Numbered from the stretch's first letter, positions 27,509 through 36,109 are shown. The stretch is DNA of 64,000 bases from Streptomyces sp. AA1529 (GCF_000280905.1 NZ_ALAP01000078.1:248001-312000); one strand, 5' to 3'. Notes: generated by a model not told the origin, from the letters alone. A program made the numbers and translations.

Positions 27509-27849
27509 GCACCCGACCGCGGCGCGGGCGGCGCCCGAGGCCGGTGCAAGGCGCCCGAAGCGGGCGCGTGCGCTCACCGCTGCCGGCACACCCACGGAGG
27601 CGTGGTCGGCGGACGCAGGCGAGAGCACCGGACGCGGGTGAGAACGCAAGAGGCAGGCGAGCGCACCCGACGTGTGCAAGAGCACCCGGCTCCGACGAGA
27701 GCACCCGACACAGAACAGAACCGGCCATCCTGCACCGGAACGAGAGCACCCGTCACACCGACGCACACCCGACCCGGACCGGCAGCGCCCGGCGCAGACC
27801 AGACCACCCGGCACCGGCGAGAGCACCCGTCACCGGAGAGAGCGCCTCA
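27509..27849. repeat. Imperfect 19-bp-period tandem repeat array
   Basis: The octamer GCACCCGA and variants recurs on the plus strand at 27625, 27663, 27682, 27701, 27746, 27765, 27785, 27804, 27823 and 27842, nearly all 19 bases or a multiple apart (one 45-base gap, one 20). Weak copies fill 27644 and 27720, and looser copies extend back to 27509. The fuller unit resembles GACGAGAGCACCCGACACN. Because 19 is not a multiple of three, it is not a coding repeat. It fills the gap between the LanB-like gene start and the TTC38-like gene stop. Function unknown: it could be a multi-site binding region or a decaying minisatellite. Confidence 0.75.
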
Positions 27850-29316
27850 GCGCGCCACCTCACCTCCGGGAACGGCGCCCTCGGCGGCCGCGGGCCCGAC
27901 GTCCTGTGTGCTGCTCCTGCCGGGTGCCGCCAGGGCGGCGGCCCGTTCGCGTGCGGTGGCCGCCAGGGCCGACCGGCCGACCGCGTCGGCGAGCCGGGCC
28001 TGGCCGAGCCAGTTGTAGGGGCTGGTGGGGCGCAGGGCGAGGCGTTCGCTCAGCAGGGCGCGGGCCAGGTCCAGCCGCCGGGCGCGCAGCGCCGCCTCCA
28101 GGAGGGTGCGCTGCACCGCGTCCCGCTGCGCATGGCTGCCGCCGAACGTCGCGAACCGGCCGCGCAGCGGGAAGAGCAGGTCGACGGCGTCCTCGTACCG
28201 CTCCTGGGTGAAGGCGAGGAGCGCCCGGCAGACCGGCAACCCGATCTCGGCCGTCATGGCGTGGTTGGTGACGCCCGGATGCGAATGCGTCGCCCACTCC
28301 TTCCGGTCGGCCAGCAGCGCTTCGGCCTCGCGCACCCGCCCCGCGCCGAGGTAGGCCATGACGGCGTGGGTGTCGTTGAAGGCGTAGTGCGGTCCGTCGC
28401 CGCGGGCGGCCCAGGCGTCCGCCAGCGGGGCCCACCGGTCCCCGACCGCCGCGCGGTCGTCGTCGCCTCCCAGGTGGAACCGCCACAACAGCGAGGAGGC
28501 GTCCAGCAGTTCGAGGGCGAGGCCGCTGGTGACCGCAGGGTCGAGCGCGGCGTCGTAGACCTCCAGCACCCGGCGCGTGTCGCCCGCCTCCAGCGCGTAG
28601 AGGGCATAGTGCCACCAGTTGTGCACCGCCATCATGTTGCCGGCGCCCCACTCCGGCCTGCGGGCGTCGAGAAACCGGATGCCTTCCGCGAACCTGCCCT
28701 GCATCTCCAGGGTGTGCACGACGGCGTGGATGCCCCATACGTCGCCCGGGTGCCGCTCCACTGCCGCCCGGGCGGTCTCCTCGGCCCGGGCGTAGTGGCC
28801 GGACTCCTCCAGCCCGAAGCCGAGCATGCCCAGCAGCGGGCCGTGGTGCGGATCCTCCTCGTCCCAGGCCGTCAGCGCGCCGGCGATCCGGTCGCGCAGC
28901 GCGGCGGCGTTCCCGGTGAAGAAGTCGATCTGGTGTCCGACGACCAGCGCCAGGGCGTCCCGGGGCCAGGCGACGGCGATCTCGCGCAGCACGGCGCCGG
29001 CCCGCGCGATGTTCCCGTCCAGCCAGGCGGCAGCGGCGGTCAGATGCGCCTGTTCGCGTGCGGTGCGGGCCCCGTCGTCCGCCGCGGCCCGGAAGCGCGC
29101 GAACTCCTGGCGGGCCGCGGCCGCCTGGCTCTGCTCGGTGCCGAGCAGCCCGAGGTACGCGGCGAAGACCTGGCCCAGCGGTGCACCGGGCGCCAGCCGG
29201 CGCAGCTCGGCGACGGACTCCGCGACATCGCCGCGGAAGAAGAGCAGCGAGTCGACGGCGCTCTCGTACCAGGTGGCCGCGGCGTCACCCGCGGCGCCGC
29301 TGCCGAGGCCGCTCAT
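27847..29316 (-). CDS. TTC38-like tetratricopeptide-repeat protein
   Basis: A 489-residue helical-repeat protein resembling the tetratricopeptide repeat protein 38 family: repeated paired helices such as Gly-Leu-Glu-Glu-Ser-Gly-His-Tyr-Ala-Arg-Ala-Glu-Glu, then Ala-Val-Val-His-Thr-Leu-Glu-Met-Gln-Gly-Arg, and the family-typical His-Asn-Trp-Trp-His-Tyr-Ala-Leu. The family has no defined enzymatic role and probably mediates protein interaction. ATG 29316 matches where the fold begins. An in-frame extension to 29652 is Ala-rich with an Ala-Asp-Ala-Val-Arg iteration and would overlap the upstream gene, so it is probably not translated. The Shine-Dalgarno here is poor, so the start is uncertain. 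Confidence 0.8.
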   Translation of the reverse strand: MSGLGSGAAGDAAATWYESAVDSLLFFRGDVAESVAELRRLAPGAPLGQVFAAYLGLLGTEQSQAAAARQEFARFRAAADDGARTAREQAHLTAAAAWLDGNIARAGAVLREIAVAWPRDALALVVGHQIDFFTGNAAALRDRIAGALTAWDEEDPHHGPLLGMLGFGLEESGHYARAEETARAAVERHPGDVWGIHAVVHTLEMQGRFAEGIRFLDARRPEWGAGNMMAVHNWWHYALYALEAGDTRRVLEVYDAALDPAVTSGLALELLDASSLLWRFHLGGDDDRAAVGDRWAPLADAWAARGDGPHYAFNDTHAVMAYLGAGRVREAEALLADRKEWATHSHPGVTNHAMTAEIGLPVCRALLAFTQERYEDAVDLLFPLRGRFATFGGSHAQRDAVQRTLLEAALRARRLDLARALLSERLALRPTSPYNWLGQARLADAVGRSALAATARERAAALAAPGRSSTQDVGPAAAEGAVPGGEVAR

Positions 29317-29515
29317 CTCCAGCCCGTGCCGGTCCCGCCGCCCGGAGGGGCGGCCCCCGGCGGCAGCTCCGTTCGCTCCGTGCGCGCGGGAGGAGACCGA
29401 GGCGCGTGCGTCAGCCGCTACCGCCTCGCGCCGTACGGCGTCGGCCGGCACCGCCCCGGTCTGCAGGGCGTCGGCCGGCAGCACGCCGACTCGTACGGCG
29501 TCGGCCGACGCCCCG

Positions 29516-30508
29516 TCAGCCGGTGCGGCCTCCGGGCCCTCCGCTGCCGTGGCCGCCGTCCGTGCCGTCCTGCCGCCCGCCGCGTCTCCTGCGTCCCCCG
29601 CGCCCGGTACGCCGCCCATTGCCGCTCCTCCCGCCGAGACCGCCGCCCCCACCGACCGGGGCGGCCTTCCCCCGCGGCATACCCCGTGCCTGCCGCGGTG
29701 CCTCGTGCCGCGCGGGTGAAGATCCGGACGGCCAGTGGACGGGGCGGGTCAGTGCGCCGGGGACGGTGGTGGTCCCGTCGCCGTGGGCGGCGTCCAGCTG
29801 CGGCTGGGTCAGGAAGAGCGCGCCTGCCAGGTCGGCGCCCCGCAGATCGGCGTCGCGCAGATCGGCGCCCAGCAGGTCGGCCCGGTGCAGATCGGCTCCG
29901 CTCAGGTCGGCGGCGATCAGGAGTGCGCCGCGCAGTGTGGCTCCGCGCAGTTGCCCGTCCCGCAGCCGCGCGCCCGCCAGATCGGCGCGCCGCAGGTCGC
30001 GGCCACCGAGGCCGTGCCGGACCCGCTCGCTGACCTGTTCGAGTACCGGCCCCACCCGTGCCCGCCAGGCGGCCACGTCCACGCCGCGCAGCCGCGCGGT
30101 GTCCCCGTCGACCAGCGCCTCGATCTCCGCGATCAGCGGACGTGCCGCGGCGCCGTGCCCGGTGGCTTCGGCCTCGGTGAGCAGCCACAGCAGTTCGTGC
30201 AGCGGTCTCGTCACCCGGAAGACGGCGAACATTTCCGGCCCCGGGGTCAGCCCGGGCCGCGCGGTCACCCGCTGCCCGGCCCCGTAGCAGTCGAAGACGG
30301 CGCAGCCGGTGAAGCCGCTCTCGCGCAGCCCCGCGTGGATCGAGCAGCGGTTCTCCGCGGTCAGGTGCGTGCACCGCTGTCCGGCCGGTTTGTCGGCGGC
30401 GAAGTCCGCCGAGGCGGTGAACGGCAGCGCCACACAGCACAGCCCCGCACATTGTTCGCAGTCGGCCCGCAGCCGCTGCCCGCTCCCCTGGCCTCCGGAC
30501 CCGTCCAT
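29516..30508 (-). CDS. Cys-cluster and pentapeptide-repeat protein
   Basis: A 330-residue protein of a Streptomyces-type architecture. Residues 15-75 hold a metal-site-like cysteine cluster (Cys-Glu-Gln-Cys, Leu-Cys-Cys, His-Leu, Arg-Cys-Ser-Ile-His, Gly-Cys, Phe-Asp-Cys), resembling YkgJ-type zinc/iron clusters. Residues about 170-245 form a pentapeptide-repeat right-handed helix (Ala-Asp-Leu-x-x pattern, for example Ala-Asp-Leu-Ser-Gly-Ala-Asp-Leu-His-Arg). The C-terminal 60 residues are Gly/Arg-rich and disordered. Pentapeptide repeats can mimic DNA or serve as scaffolds; the function of this fusion is not known to me. It lies 200 bases upstream of the TTC38-like gene on the same strand. 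Confidence 0.82.
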   Translation of the reverse strand: MDGSGGQGSGQRLRADCEQCAGLCCVALPFTASADFAADKPAGQRCTHLTAENRCSIHAGLRESGFTGCAVFDCYGAGQRVTARPGLTPGPEMFAVFRVTRPLHELLWLLTEAEATGHGAAARPLIAEIEALVDGDTARLRGVDVAAWRARVGPVLEQVSERVRHGLGGRDLRRADLAGARLRDGQLRGATLRGALLIAADLSGADLHRADLLGADLRDADLRGADLAGALFLTQPQLDAAHGDGTTTVPGALTRPVHWPSGSSPARHEAPRQARGMPRGKAAPVGGGGGLGGRSGNGRRTGRGGRRRRGGRQDGTDGGHGSGGPGGRTG

Positions 30509-30622
30509 CCGCCCAACCTAGACCCTCCCGAGAGGGGTCGAGCACGCCAGGGGGCGTGGGGGCCGAGGACCGGAGGGACGCAGCGGATCGTGCCGGGAAC
30601 GGGCGCCGCGCCGGGGCACCGG

Positions 30623-31432
30623 TCAGGGCTTGCGGGCCACGGCGCCGAACTGGGCGACGCTCTTCTCGTCCTCCGCCGCGTGTCCGGGGCGCCAGCGCGC
30701 GCACGAGACGATTCCGGGCGCCAGCAGTTCCAGCCCCTGGAAGAAGCGGGCGACCTCGGCGCGGGTGCGGGCGGTGATGGGAGGCGTGGCGTTCTCGTTC
30801 CAGAACTCCATCGCCTCGACGTTGGCCTCACCGCCCAGTTCGAGCGTGGGATGGGTGAGGGCCAGATAGCTGCCGGAGGGCACGGCCGACATCAGGGTCC
30901 GCACGATCTGCACGGCCTCGTCCGTGTCGGCGACGAAGTTGAGGACGCCCAGCAGTATGACGGCGACCGGCCGGTCGAAGTCCAGGGTGTCCTCGGCGGC
31001 GTCCAGGATCGCCCGGGGCTGGTGGGCGTCGGCCGCGATGTAGTCCGTCACCCCCTCCGGGGAGCCGACGAGGAGGGCGCGGGCGTGGGTGAGGACGGTG
31101 GGGTCGTTGTCGACGTAGACGATCCGCGCGGTGGGCGCCGTCCGCTGCGCCACCTGGTGGGTGTTGTCCGCCGTGGGCAGGCCGGTGCCGATGTCGAGGA
31201 ACTGGCCGATGCCCGCGTCGCCCGCCAGGTACCGCACGGCGCGGCCGAGGAAGGCGCGGTCCGCGCGGGCCACCTCGCGGATGCTGGGGTACATGGTGGT
31301 GATGTGGTCGCCGACCTGCTGGTCGACGTCGTAGTAGTCCTTGCCGCCCAGCCAGTAGTTCCACACCCTGGCGTTCTGCGCGACGTGCGCGACGGGGGGC
31401 GGCTCTCCCGGCGGGTCGCTGCGTTCGCTCAC
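30623..31432 (-). CDS. SAM-dependent methyltransferase, DUF574 (Methyltransf_19) family
   Basis: A 269-residue protein of a family abundant in Streptomyces. It has Asn-Tyr-Trp-Leu-Gly-Gly-Lys-Asp-Tyr-Tyr near residue 25, the SAM-binding motif Phe-Leu-Asp-Ile-Gly-Thr-Gly-Leu-Pro-Thr near 79, Val-Tyr-Val-Asp-Asn-Asp-Pro for the ribose, and Leu-Leu-Gly-Val-Leu-Asn-Phe. Substrates of this family are generally unknown. GTG 31432 is preferred because GGAGGG lies seven bases upstream; a GTG at 31447 would bury that site. It is divergent from the molybdate-locus regulator. Confidence 0.9.
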   Translation of the reverse strand: MSERSDPPGEPPPVAHVAQNARVWNYWLGGKDYYDVDQQVGDHITTMYPSIREVARADRAFLGRAVRYLAGDAGIGQFLDIGTGLPTADNTHQVAQRTAPTARIVYVDNDPTVLTHARALLVGSPEGVTDYIAADAHQPRAILDAAEDTLDFDRPVAVILLGVLNFVADTDEAVQIVRTLMSAVPSGSYLALTHPTLELGGEANVEAMEFWNENATPPITARTRAEVARFFQGLELLAPGIVSCARWRPGHAAEDEKSVAQFGAVARKP

Positions 31433-31607
31433 GTTGGCGCCCTCCACTCGACGGCTGCACTGGAGCTGTCACCGAGTCTAGGCCGCCCCGCCGGTACTGC
31501 GGCAGCGCAGCGCGGCGGAAGACCCCGCTGACGCCCTCGGCAGGAGAGGCCGACGGGTTGGCACTTCCTCCAGCCGGTCCTGGCAGATGCTATAGGAACA
31601 GCACTCA

Positions 31608-31622
31608 CGCATTGCAGATGCG
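31608..31622. promoter_or_regulatory. Inverted repeat CGCAT-N5-ATGCG upstream of the Mop-type regulator
   Basis: Five-base arms CGCAT (31608-31612) and ATGCG (31618-31622), with a further GCGCAT immediately after, lie 27 bases before the regulator ATG in the divergent region shared with the methyltransferase. It is a reasonable binding site for the HTH-Mop protein under molybdate control. Evidence is positional only. Confidence 0.35.
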
Positions 31623-31648
31623 AGCGCATAACCCATACGTTGACGCAC

Positions 31649-32044
31649 ATGCAGTCGTACACCATCGGGCAGGCCGCGCGCCTGCTCGGCGTCAGCCCGG
31701 ACACGGCCCGACGCTGGGCGGACGCGGGGCGGGTCGCCACCCACCGCGACGAGAGCGGGCGCCGAGTGATCCAGGGGCGCGACCTGGCGGCCTTCTCCGT
31801 CGCCCTCGGCCAGCACACCGGCGAGGACGAGGAGGCCCCCTACACCTCGGCCCGCAACGCGTTCCCCGGCATCGTCACGGCCATCAAGCTGGGCGACGTC
31901 GCGGCCCAGGTCGAGATCCAGGCGGGGCCGCACCGGCTGGTCTCGCTGCTGACCCGGGAGGCGGTGGAGGAGCTGGGACTGGAGGTCGGCATGCAGGCCA
32001 CCGCCCGGGTGAAGTCGACGAACGTGCACATCGACCGCCCCTGA
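31649..32044 (+). CDS. HTH and Mop/TOBE-domain molybdate-responsive regulator
   Basis: A 131-residue two-domain protein. Residues 1-55 form an excisionase/MerR-like helix-turn-helix (Thr-Ile-Gly-Gln-Ala-Ala-Arg-Leu-Leu-Gly-Val-Ser, then Arg-Arg-Trp-Ala-Asp-Ala-Gly). Residues 65-131 form a molybdopterin-binding Mop/TOBE domain (Arg-Asn-Ala-Phe-Pro-Gly-Ile-Val near residue 71; Leu-Thr-Arg-Glu-Ala-Val-Glu-Glu-Leu-Gly-Leu; Val-Lys-Ser-Thr-Asn-Val-His-Ile). Single Mop domains bind molybdate as oligomers, so this is probably the molybdate sensor for the transporter genes 175 bases downstream. A TTG three codons earlier is an alternative start; no strong Shine-Dalgarno is visible. Confidence 0.88.
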   Translation: MQSYTIGQAARLLGVSPDTARRWADAGRVATHRDESGRRVIQGRDLAAFSVALGQHTGEDEEAPYTSARNAFPGIVTAIKLGDVAAQVEIQAGPHRLVSLLTREAVEELGLEVGMQATARVKSTNVHIDRP

Positions 32045-32219
32045 GCGCTGCGGGCGCAGGCCGCCGTCCCGGCCGCGCCCGCAGCCCCTCCCCCTCCCCC
32101 GTCCCCGTCCGTTCCGCGCCTCCGTCCGTTCCGCGTCCGCCGCCCCCACGCACCGTCCTCGTCCGTTCCGCCGCACCCGTGCACCCCGCCGCCGCACGCA
32201 CCGCATCAGGAGTTGCCGT

Positions 32220-33008
32220 ATGCGTTCAGCCGCCTTCCCCCTCCCGACACCCCGCCGGGCACTCGCCGCGCTCGGCGCCGCCGCCCTGCTCCTCCCCCTC
32301 GCCGCGTGCGGCGACGACAGCGACGAGCGCAGCGGCGGCGGGAGGACCGAACTGACGGTGCTCGGCGCCGCGTCCCTCACCGACGTCTTCAAGGCGGCGG
32401 GCAAGGCGTACGAGAAGGAGCACCCCGGCACCCGGGTGAAGTTCTCCTTCGCCGGTTCGCAGGCGCTGGCGGCGCAGGTCGAGCAGGGCGTGCCGGCGGA
32501 CGTGCTGGCCACCGCGGACACCACCACCATGCGCGGCGTGCGCAGCGAGACCGGCAAGCCCGCGGTCTTCGCCAGGAACCGACTGGTCATCGCGACGGGC
32601 GAGGGCAACCCGAAGAAGGTGAAGAGCCTGGAGGACCTGACCGACAGCTCGCTCAAGGTGGTGCTGGCCGCGCCCGAGGTGCCCGTCGGGCGCTACGGCA
32701 AGCAGGTGCTGGAGGCGCAGAAGCTGAAGGTCGAGCCCGTCTCGCAGGAGCCGGACGTGCGGGCCGTGCTCAGCAAGGTGGAACTGGGCGAGGCGGACGC
32801 CGGACTGGTCTACAAGACGGACGCGGCCACGGTGCCCGGGAAGGTCGACGCCGTCGACATACCCGACCGGCAGAACGCCATCGCCTCCTATCCCGCCGCC
32901 ACCCTGAAGAGTTCCGGACACCGCGAGGAGGCGGCGGAATTCGTCCACTGGCTGAGCACTCCTCCGGCGCAGAAGCTGCTGCGCAAGGCCGGTTTCCAGC
33001 ACCCGTGA
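32220..33008 (+). CDS. modA: Molybdate ABC transporter substrate-binding lipoprotein
   Basis: A 262-residue ModA. The N-terminus is a lipoprotein signal with lipobox Leu-Ala-Ala-Cys near residue 29. The mature part begins Leu-Thr-Val-Leu-Gly-Ala-Ala-Ser-Leu-Thr-Asp-Val and includes Phe-Ser-Phe-Ala-Gly-Ser-Gln-Ala-Leu-Ala and Val-Pro-Ala-Asp-Val-Leu-Ala-Thr-Ala, the ModA oxyanion-binding pattern with its Ser residues. AGGAG precedes ATG 32220 by seven bases. It captures molybdate or tungstate outside the membrane and delivers it to the ModBC fusion, with which it is coupled by a GTGA overlap. Confidence 0.95.
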   Translation: MRSAAFPLPTPRRALAALGAAALLLPLAACGDDSDERSGGGRTELTVLGAASLTDVFKAAGKAYEKEHPGTRVKFSFAGSQALAAQVEQGVPADVLATADTTTMRGVRSETGKPAVFARNRLVIATGEGNPKKVKSLEDLTDSSLKVVLAAPEVPVGRYGKQVLEAQKLKVEPVSQEPDVRAVLSKVELGEADAGLVYKTDAATVPGKVDAVDIPDRQNAIASYPAATLKSSGHREEAAEFVHWLSTPPAQKLLRKAGFQHP

Positions 33009-35176
33009 CCGGCTCGCACCCGGCCGCGCCCGGATCCCGGCCCGGCCCGCACCCGCCCGCGTCGGCGCCCGGCCCGCGTCCGGACCGGCGTCCGCACAGC
33101 GGCAGGCGCCGCACCGGGACCCGGGCACCGCTCGCGCTGGCGGTGCCGGCGCTGCTGGCGACGGGGTTCCTGCTGGTGCCGCTGCTCGGCATCCTGGCGC
33201 GCACGGAGTGGGGAGCGCTCGGCTCCCATCTGGGCAGCGAGGGCGTCACCGAGGCGGTGCGGCTCTCGCTGCTGGTCTCCTTCGGCGCGCTCGCGCTCTC
33301 CCTGCTGCTGGGTGTGCCGCTGGCCTGGCTGCTGGCCCGGGTGGACTTCCCGGGCAAGGCCCTGGTGCGGTCGTTGGTGCTGCTGCCGATGGTGCTGCCG
33401 CCGACCGTGGGCGGAGTGGCACTGCTGCTCGGCTTCGGCCGGCGGGGGCTGCTGGGCCCCTGGCTGGAGGACTCCTTCGGTGTCGTCCTGCCGTTCCACA
33501 CCTCGGGCGCCGTGGTCGCGGCGACGTTCGTGTCGATGCCGTTCCTGGTGATCAGCCTGGAGGGGACCCTCGCGGGGCTGCGCCCCGCCTACGAGGAGAC
33601 GGCCGCCTCGCTGGGGGCCGGGCCGCTGCGGGTGTTCGGCACCGTGACGCTGCCGCTGGTGGCCCCCGGGCTGGCCGCGGGGGCGGCACTGACCTGGGCC
33701 CGGGCGCTGGGCGAGTTCGGGGCGACGATCACCTTCGCGGGGAATCTGCCGGAATCGACGCAGACCCTGCCGCTCCAGGTGTACCTGCTGCTCCAGAACG
33801 AGCCGGAGGCGGCGACCTCGGTCTCGCTGCTGCTGCTCGCCATCGCCATGGCGGTGCTGGTCGGGTTGCGTGGCCGCTGGACCGGCACCGGCGGCTCCTC
33901 CCGCGGGAACGTACGGCGCCGCCTCCCGGGGCGGCGGAACGAGCCGGCACCGGAGGGGCCGCAGGATGCGCCACCGGTCGCACCGGCCCCCGGCAGCACG
34001 ACGCCACCCGGCACCGGCGCCCCCGGGTCCGGGGTCCCCGGGGCCCGCGTGCCCGGTGACGTCCCGGGCCCCGGCGTCCGCGGCGGGAACTGGCCGCTGC
34101 ACGCCCGGGTCACCGGATTCACCGAGCTCACCCTGGAGGCCGCGCCCGGCACCACGGTGGCGGTCGTCGGCCCCAACGGAGCGGGCAAGACGACACTGCT
34201 GCGGGCCCTCCTCGGCCTGACCCCGCGCGCCCGCGCCGAACTGGCGCTCGGCGACAGCGAGGTCGGCTCACTGCCCCCGCACCGGCGCGGAGTGGCCTGG
34301 GTCCCGCAGGACGGCGCGCTCTTCCCGCATCTGACCGCGCTGTCGAACACGGCCTACGGGCTGCGCGCACAGGGCGCGGGCCGCGCCGAGGCACGCCACC
34401 AGGCGCAGGAGTGGCTGTCGCGGCTGGGGGTCGGGCATCTGGCGCACCGCAGACCGGGCCAGCTCTCCGGCGGGCAGGCGGGCCGGGTGGCGCTGGCCCG
34501 CGCGCTGGCCGCCCGGCCCCGGCTGCTGCTGCTGGACGAGCCGCTGGCCGCGCTCGACCAGACGACGCGCGCCCGGGTGCGGCACACGCTGCGCGGCCAT
34601 CTCTCCGGTTTCGGCGGGGTGTGCATGCTGGTCACACACGATCCGGTGGAGGCCGTGTCGCTGGCCGACCGGGTCCTGGTGCTGGAGGACGGCCGGGCTC
34701 TCCAGGACGCTCCGCCCGCGGAGGTCACCCGGCATCCGCGTTCGCCGTGGGTGGCACGGATGCTAGGCCGCAACGCGCTGCCGGGCACCGGAGCGGGCGG
34801 CAGCACCCTGGACCTGGACGACGGGGGCACCCTGGTGGCCGCGGACCCGGTGCCCGAGGGCGCTGCCGTGCTGGCGGTCATCGCCCCCGAGGCGGTCGCC
34901 CTGCACCGCGAGCGGCCGCACGGCAGCCCCCGCAACGTACGGCGCGGAACGGTACGCGAGATCACCGCGGTCGGCAGCCGACTGCGGGTGCTGGTGGCGG
35001 CGGAGCCCGGCCCGGGCGGCCCGGCGGTCGAGGGCGGCCCGGCGGACGGCCCGGCCGGCGGCCCGGATCTGGTGGCCGAGATCACCGCGGAGGCCGCGGC
35101 CGAACTCGGGCTGGCGGACGGTGCCGAGGTGTTCACCAGCGTCAAGGCCACGGAGATCACCCTCGTGGAGCGCTGA
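33005..35176 (+). CDS. modBC: ModB-ModC fusion: molybdate permease plus ATPase with TOBE domain
   Basis: A 723-residue fusion of two subunits that are usually separate. Residues about 40-300 are the ModB permease, with five or six membrane helices and the EAA-type loop Glu-Glu-Thr-Ala-Ala-Ser-Leu-Gly-Ala-Gly-Pro. A Pro/Gly linker (about 305-360) follows. Residues about 360-590 are the ABC ATPase: Walker A Gly-Pro-Asn-Gly-Ala-Gly-Lys-Thr-Thr, signature Leu-Ser-Gly-Gly-Gln-Ala, Walker B Leu-Leu-Leu-Leu-Asp-Glu-Pro, and switch His in Val-Thr-His-Asp-Pro-Val-Glu-Ala. The TOBE/Mop region ends the protein (Glu-Val-Phe-Thr-Ser-Val-Lys-Ala-Thr-Glu-Ile). GTG 33005 overlaps the modA stop. Confidence 0.93.
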   Translation: MTGSHPAAPGSRPGPHPPASAPGPRPDRRPHSGRRRTGTRAPLALAVPALLATGFLLVPLLGILARTEWGALGSHLGSEGVTEAVRLSLLVSFGALALSLLLGVPLAWLLARVDFPGKALVRSLVLLPMVLPPTVGGVALLLGFGRRGLLGPWLEDSFGVVLPFHTSGAVVAATFVSMPFLVISLEGTLAGLRPAYEETAASLGAGPLRVFGTVTLPLVAPGLAAGAALTWARALGEFGATITFAGNLPESTQTLPLQVYLLLQNEPEAATSVSLLLLAIAMAVLVGLRGRWTGTGGSSRGNVRRRLPGRRNEPAPEGPQDAPPVAPAPGSTTPPGTGAPGSGVPGARVPGDVPGPGVRGGNWPLHARVTGFTELTLEAAPGTTVAVVGPNGAGKTTLLRALLGLTPRARAELALGDSEVGSLPPHRRGVAWVPQDGALFPHLTALSNTAYGLRAQGAGRAEARHQAQEWLSRLGVGHLAHRRPGQLSGGQAGRVALARALAARPRLLLLDEPLAALDQTTRARVRHTLRGHLSGFGGVCMLVTHDPVEAVSLADRVLVLEDGRALQDAPPAEVTRHPRSPWVARMLGRNALPGTGAGGSTLDLDDGGTLVAADPVPEGAAVLAVIAPEAVALHRERPHGSPRNVRRGTVREITAVGSRLRVLVAAEPGPGGPAVEGGPADGPAGGPDLVAEITAEAAAELGLADGAEVFTSVKATEITLVER

Positions 35177-35333
35177 CCGGCGGCCCGGCGGGTACGCGGG
35201 CCGGCAGGAGCGGACGACGCGAACAGGCGGCGAACAGGCGACGGGCGGCCGACGGCTGCAATCCGGTGGGGGCGACGGCCCCGGCCTCGGCCGCGCCGCC
35301 GTTCGGGATAATGACCGGGGCCGCGCGGCGGTC

Positions 35334-35349
35334 GTTCCGTATACCGAAC
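35334..35349. promoter_or_regulatory. 16-bp operator-like palindrome before the XRE-cupin regulator
   Basis: GTTCCGTATACCGAAC, with GTTC/GAAC arms and a TATA centre, lies 25 bases upstream of the regulator GTG and is followed by AG. The same arms and flank (GTTC...CCGAACAG) recur before the hydroxyproline operon, so it is probably the autoregulatory site of the XRE-cupin protein. A GATAAT at 35307-35312 could be the -10 hexamer. Confidence 0.55.
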
Positions 35350-35374
35350 AGAGCATCGCGAGGAAGGAGGGGCC

Positions 35375-35995
35375 GTGAGCGGTCCCCAGGGGTCGATCCG
35401 GAGCATGCTGGCACTCAACCTGAAGCGGGTGCGGGCCCGGCGCGGACTGTCGATCTCCGAGCTCTCCCGCCGGTCGAGGATCGGCAAGGCGACGCTGTCC
35501 CAATTGGAGTCGGGCACCGGCAATCCCACCATCGAGACGGTCTTCAGCCTCTCGCGGGTCCTGGAGGTGCCGATCTCCGACCTGCTGGACACCCAGCGGC
35601 CGGCGGGGCTGCGCGTGGTCCGCGGCGAGGACGTCGAGGTGCTCAGCGGCGAGGGGGTCGACCTGCGCCCGCTGCAGCGGATCGAGTCCGGAGAGGCCGT
35701 CTTCGAGGTGTACGACCAGCAGTTCCGGGCCGGTGAGCGGCGGGACTCGCCGGGCCATGTGGGCATCGAGCACACCGTGGTGCAGGCCGGGCGGCTGGAG
35801 GTGGCGGTCGACGGCGAGGAGGTGGAGCTGACGGCCGGGGACTACGTCGCCTTCGACGCCGCACTCCCGCACAGCTACGCCGCCGCGGAGGGCACGGTGC
35901 GCTCGGTGCTGCTCCTCCAGTACCGGACGGACCAGCGGTTGCACCCGAGCGCCCCGCACCCGCTGCCCGAAGCGGACGCCCCGCACGGCGCGTGA
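35375..35995 (+). CDS. XRE-cupin transcriptional regulator of the hydroxyproline operon
   Basis: A 206-residue regulator. Residues 10-70 form the XRE helix-turn-helix (Leu-Ser-Ile-Ser-Glu-Leu-Ser-Arg-Arg-Ser, Leu-Ser-Gln-Leu-Glu-Ser-Gly, Pro-Thr-Ile-Glu-Thr). Residues 115-190 form a cupin barrel (His-Thr-Val-Val-Gln-Ala-Gly, then Gly-Asp-Tyr-Val-Ala-Phe-Asp-Ala-Ala-Leu-Pro-His-Ser) that would sense a small ligand. Such proteins often control amino-acid catabolism. It sits 141 bases upstream of, and co-directional with, the hydroxyproline genes, each preceded by a matching palindrome. GTG 35375 follows GGAAGGAGGGG. Confidence 0.9.
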   Translation: MSGPQGSIRSMLALNLKRVRARRGLSISELSRRSRIGKATLSQLESGTGNPTIETVFSLSRVLEVPISDLLDTQRPAGLRVVRGEDVEVLSGEGVDLRPLQRIESGEAVFEVYDQQFRAGERRDSPGHVGIEHTVVQAGRLEVAVDGEEVELTAGDYVAFDAALPHSYAAAEGTVRSVLLLQYRTDQRLHPSAPHPLPEADAPHGA

Positions 35996-36073
35996 GCCCC
36001 CGCCCGGGCGGCAGGCCCGCCGCCCGGACCGCGGCCTCCCGGCTCCGCCCTCCGGCGCCCGGATGCAGATCCG

Positions 36074-36102
36074 TTGACACGCCCCGGGCGCTGGCATAGC
36101 GT
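36074..36102 (+). promoter_or_regulatory. Sigma-70-like promoter of the hydroxyproline operon
   Basis: TTGACA at 36074-36079 and TAGCGT at 36097-36102 are separated by the optimal 17 bases. A start site near 36109 would place the 16-bp palindrome at the start of the transcript, an ideal repressor position. The ATG is at 36137 after GGGAGG. Confidence 0.65.
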
Positions 36103-36109
36103 CCGTATC

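Noticed and set aside
27600..27850. CRISPR array
   Set aside because: The repeats are only 19 bp apart in total, degenerate and without spacers, and no cas genes are present.
27847..29652. N-terminal extension of the TTC38-like protein
   Set aside because: The added 112 residues are Ala/Gly-rich repeats overlapping the pentapeptide gene, with no domain support; 29316 is preferred.
25834..30033. 1399-codon plus-strand frame
   Set aside because: It passes through several minus-strand genes and the repeat array, with biased Arg/Gly/Pro composition and no domains; it is a GC-rich antisense frame.
32213..35176. 987-codon frame as a triple ModA-B-C fusion
   Set aside because: ModA is in another frame ending at 33008; the fusion frame is real only from GTG 33005.
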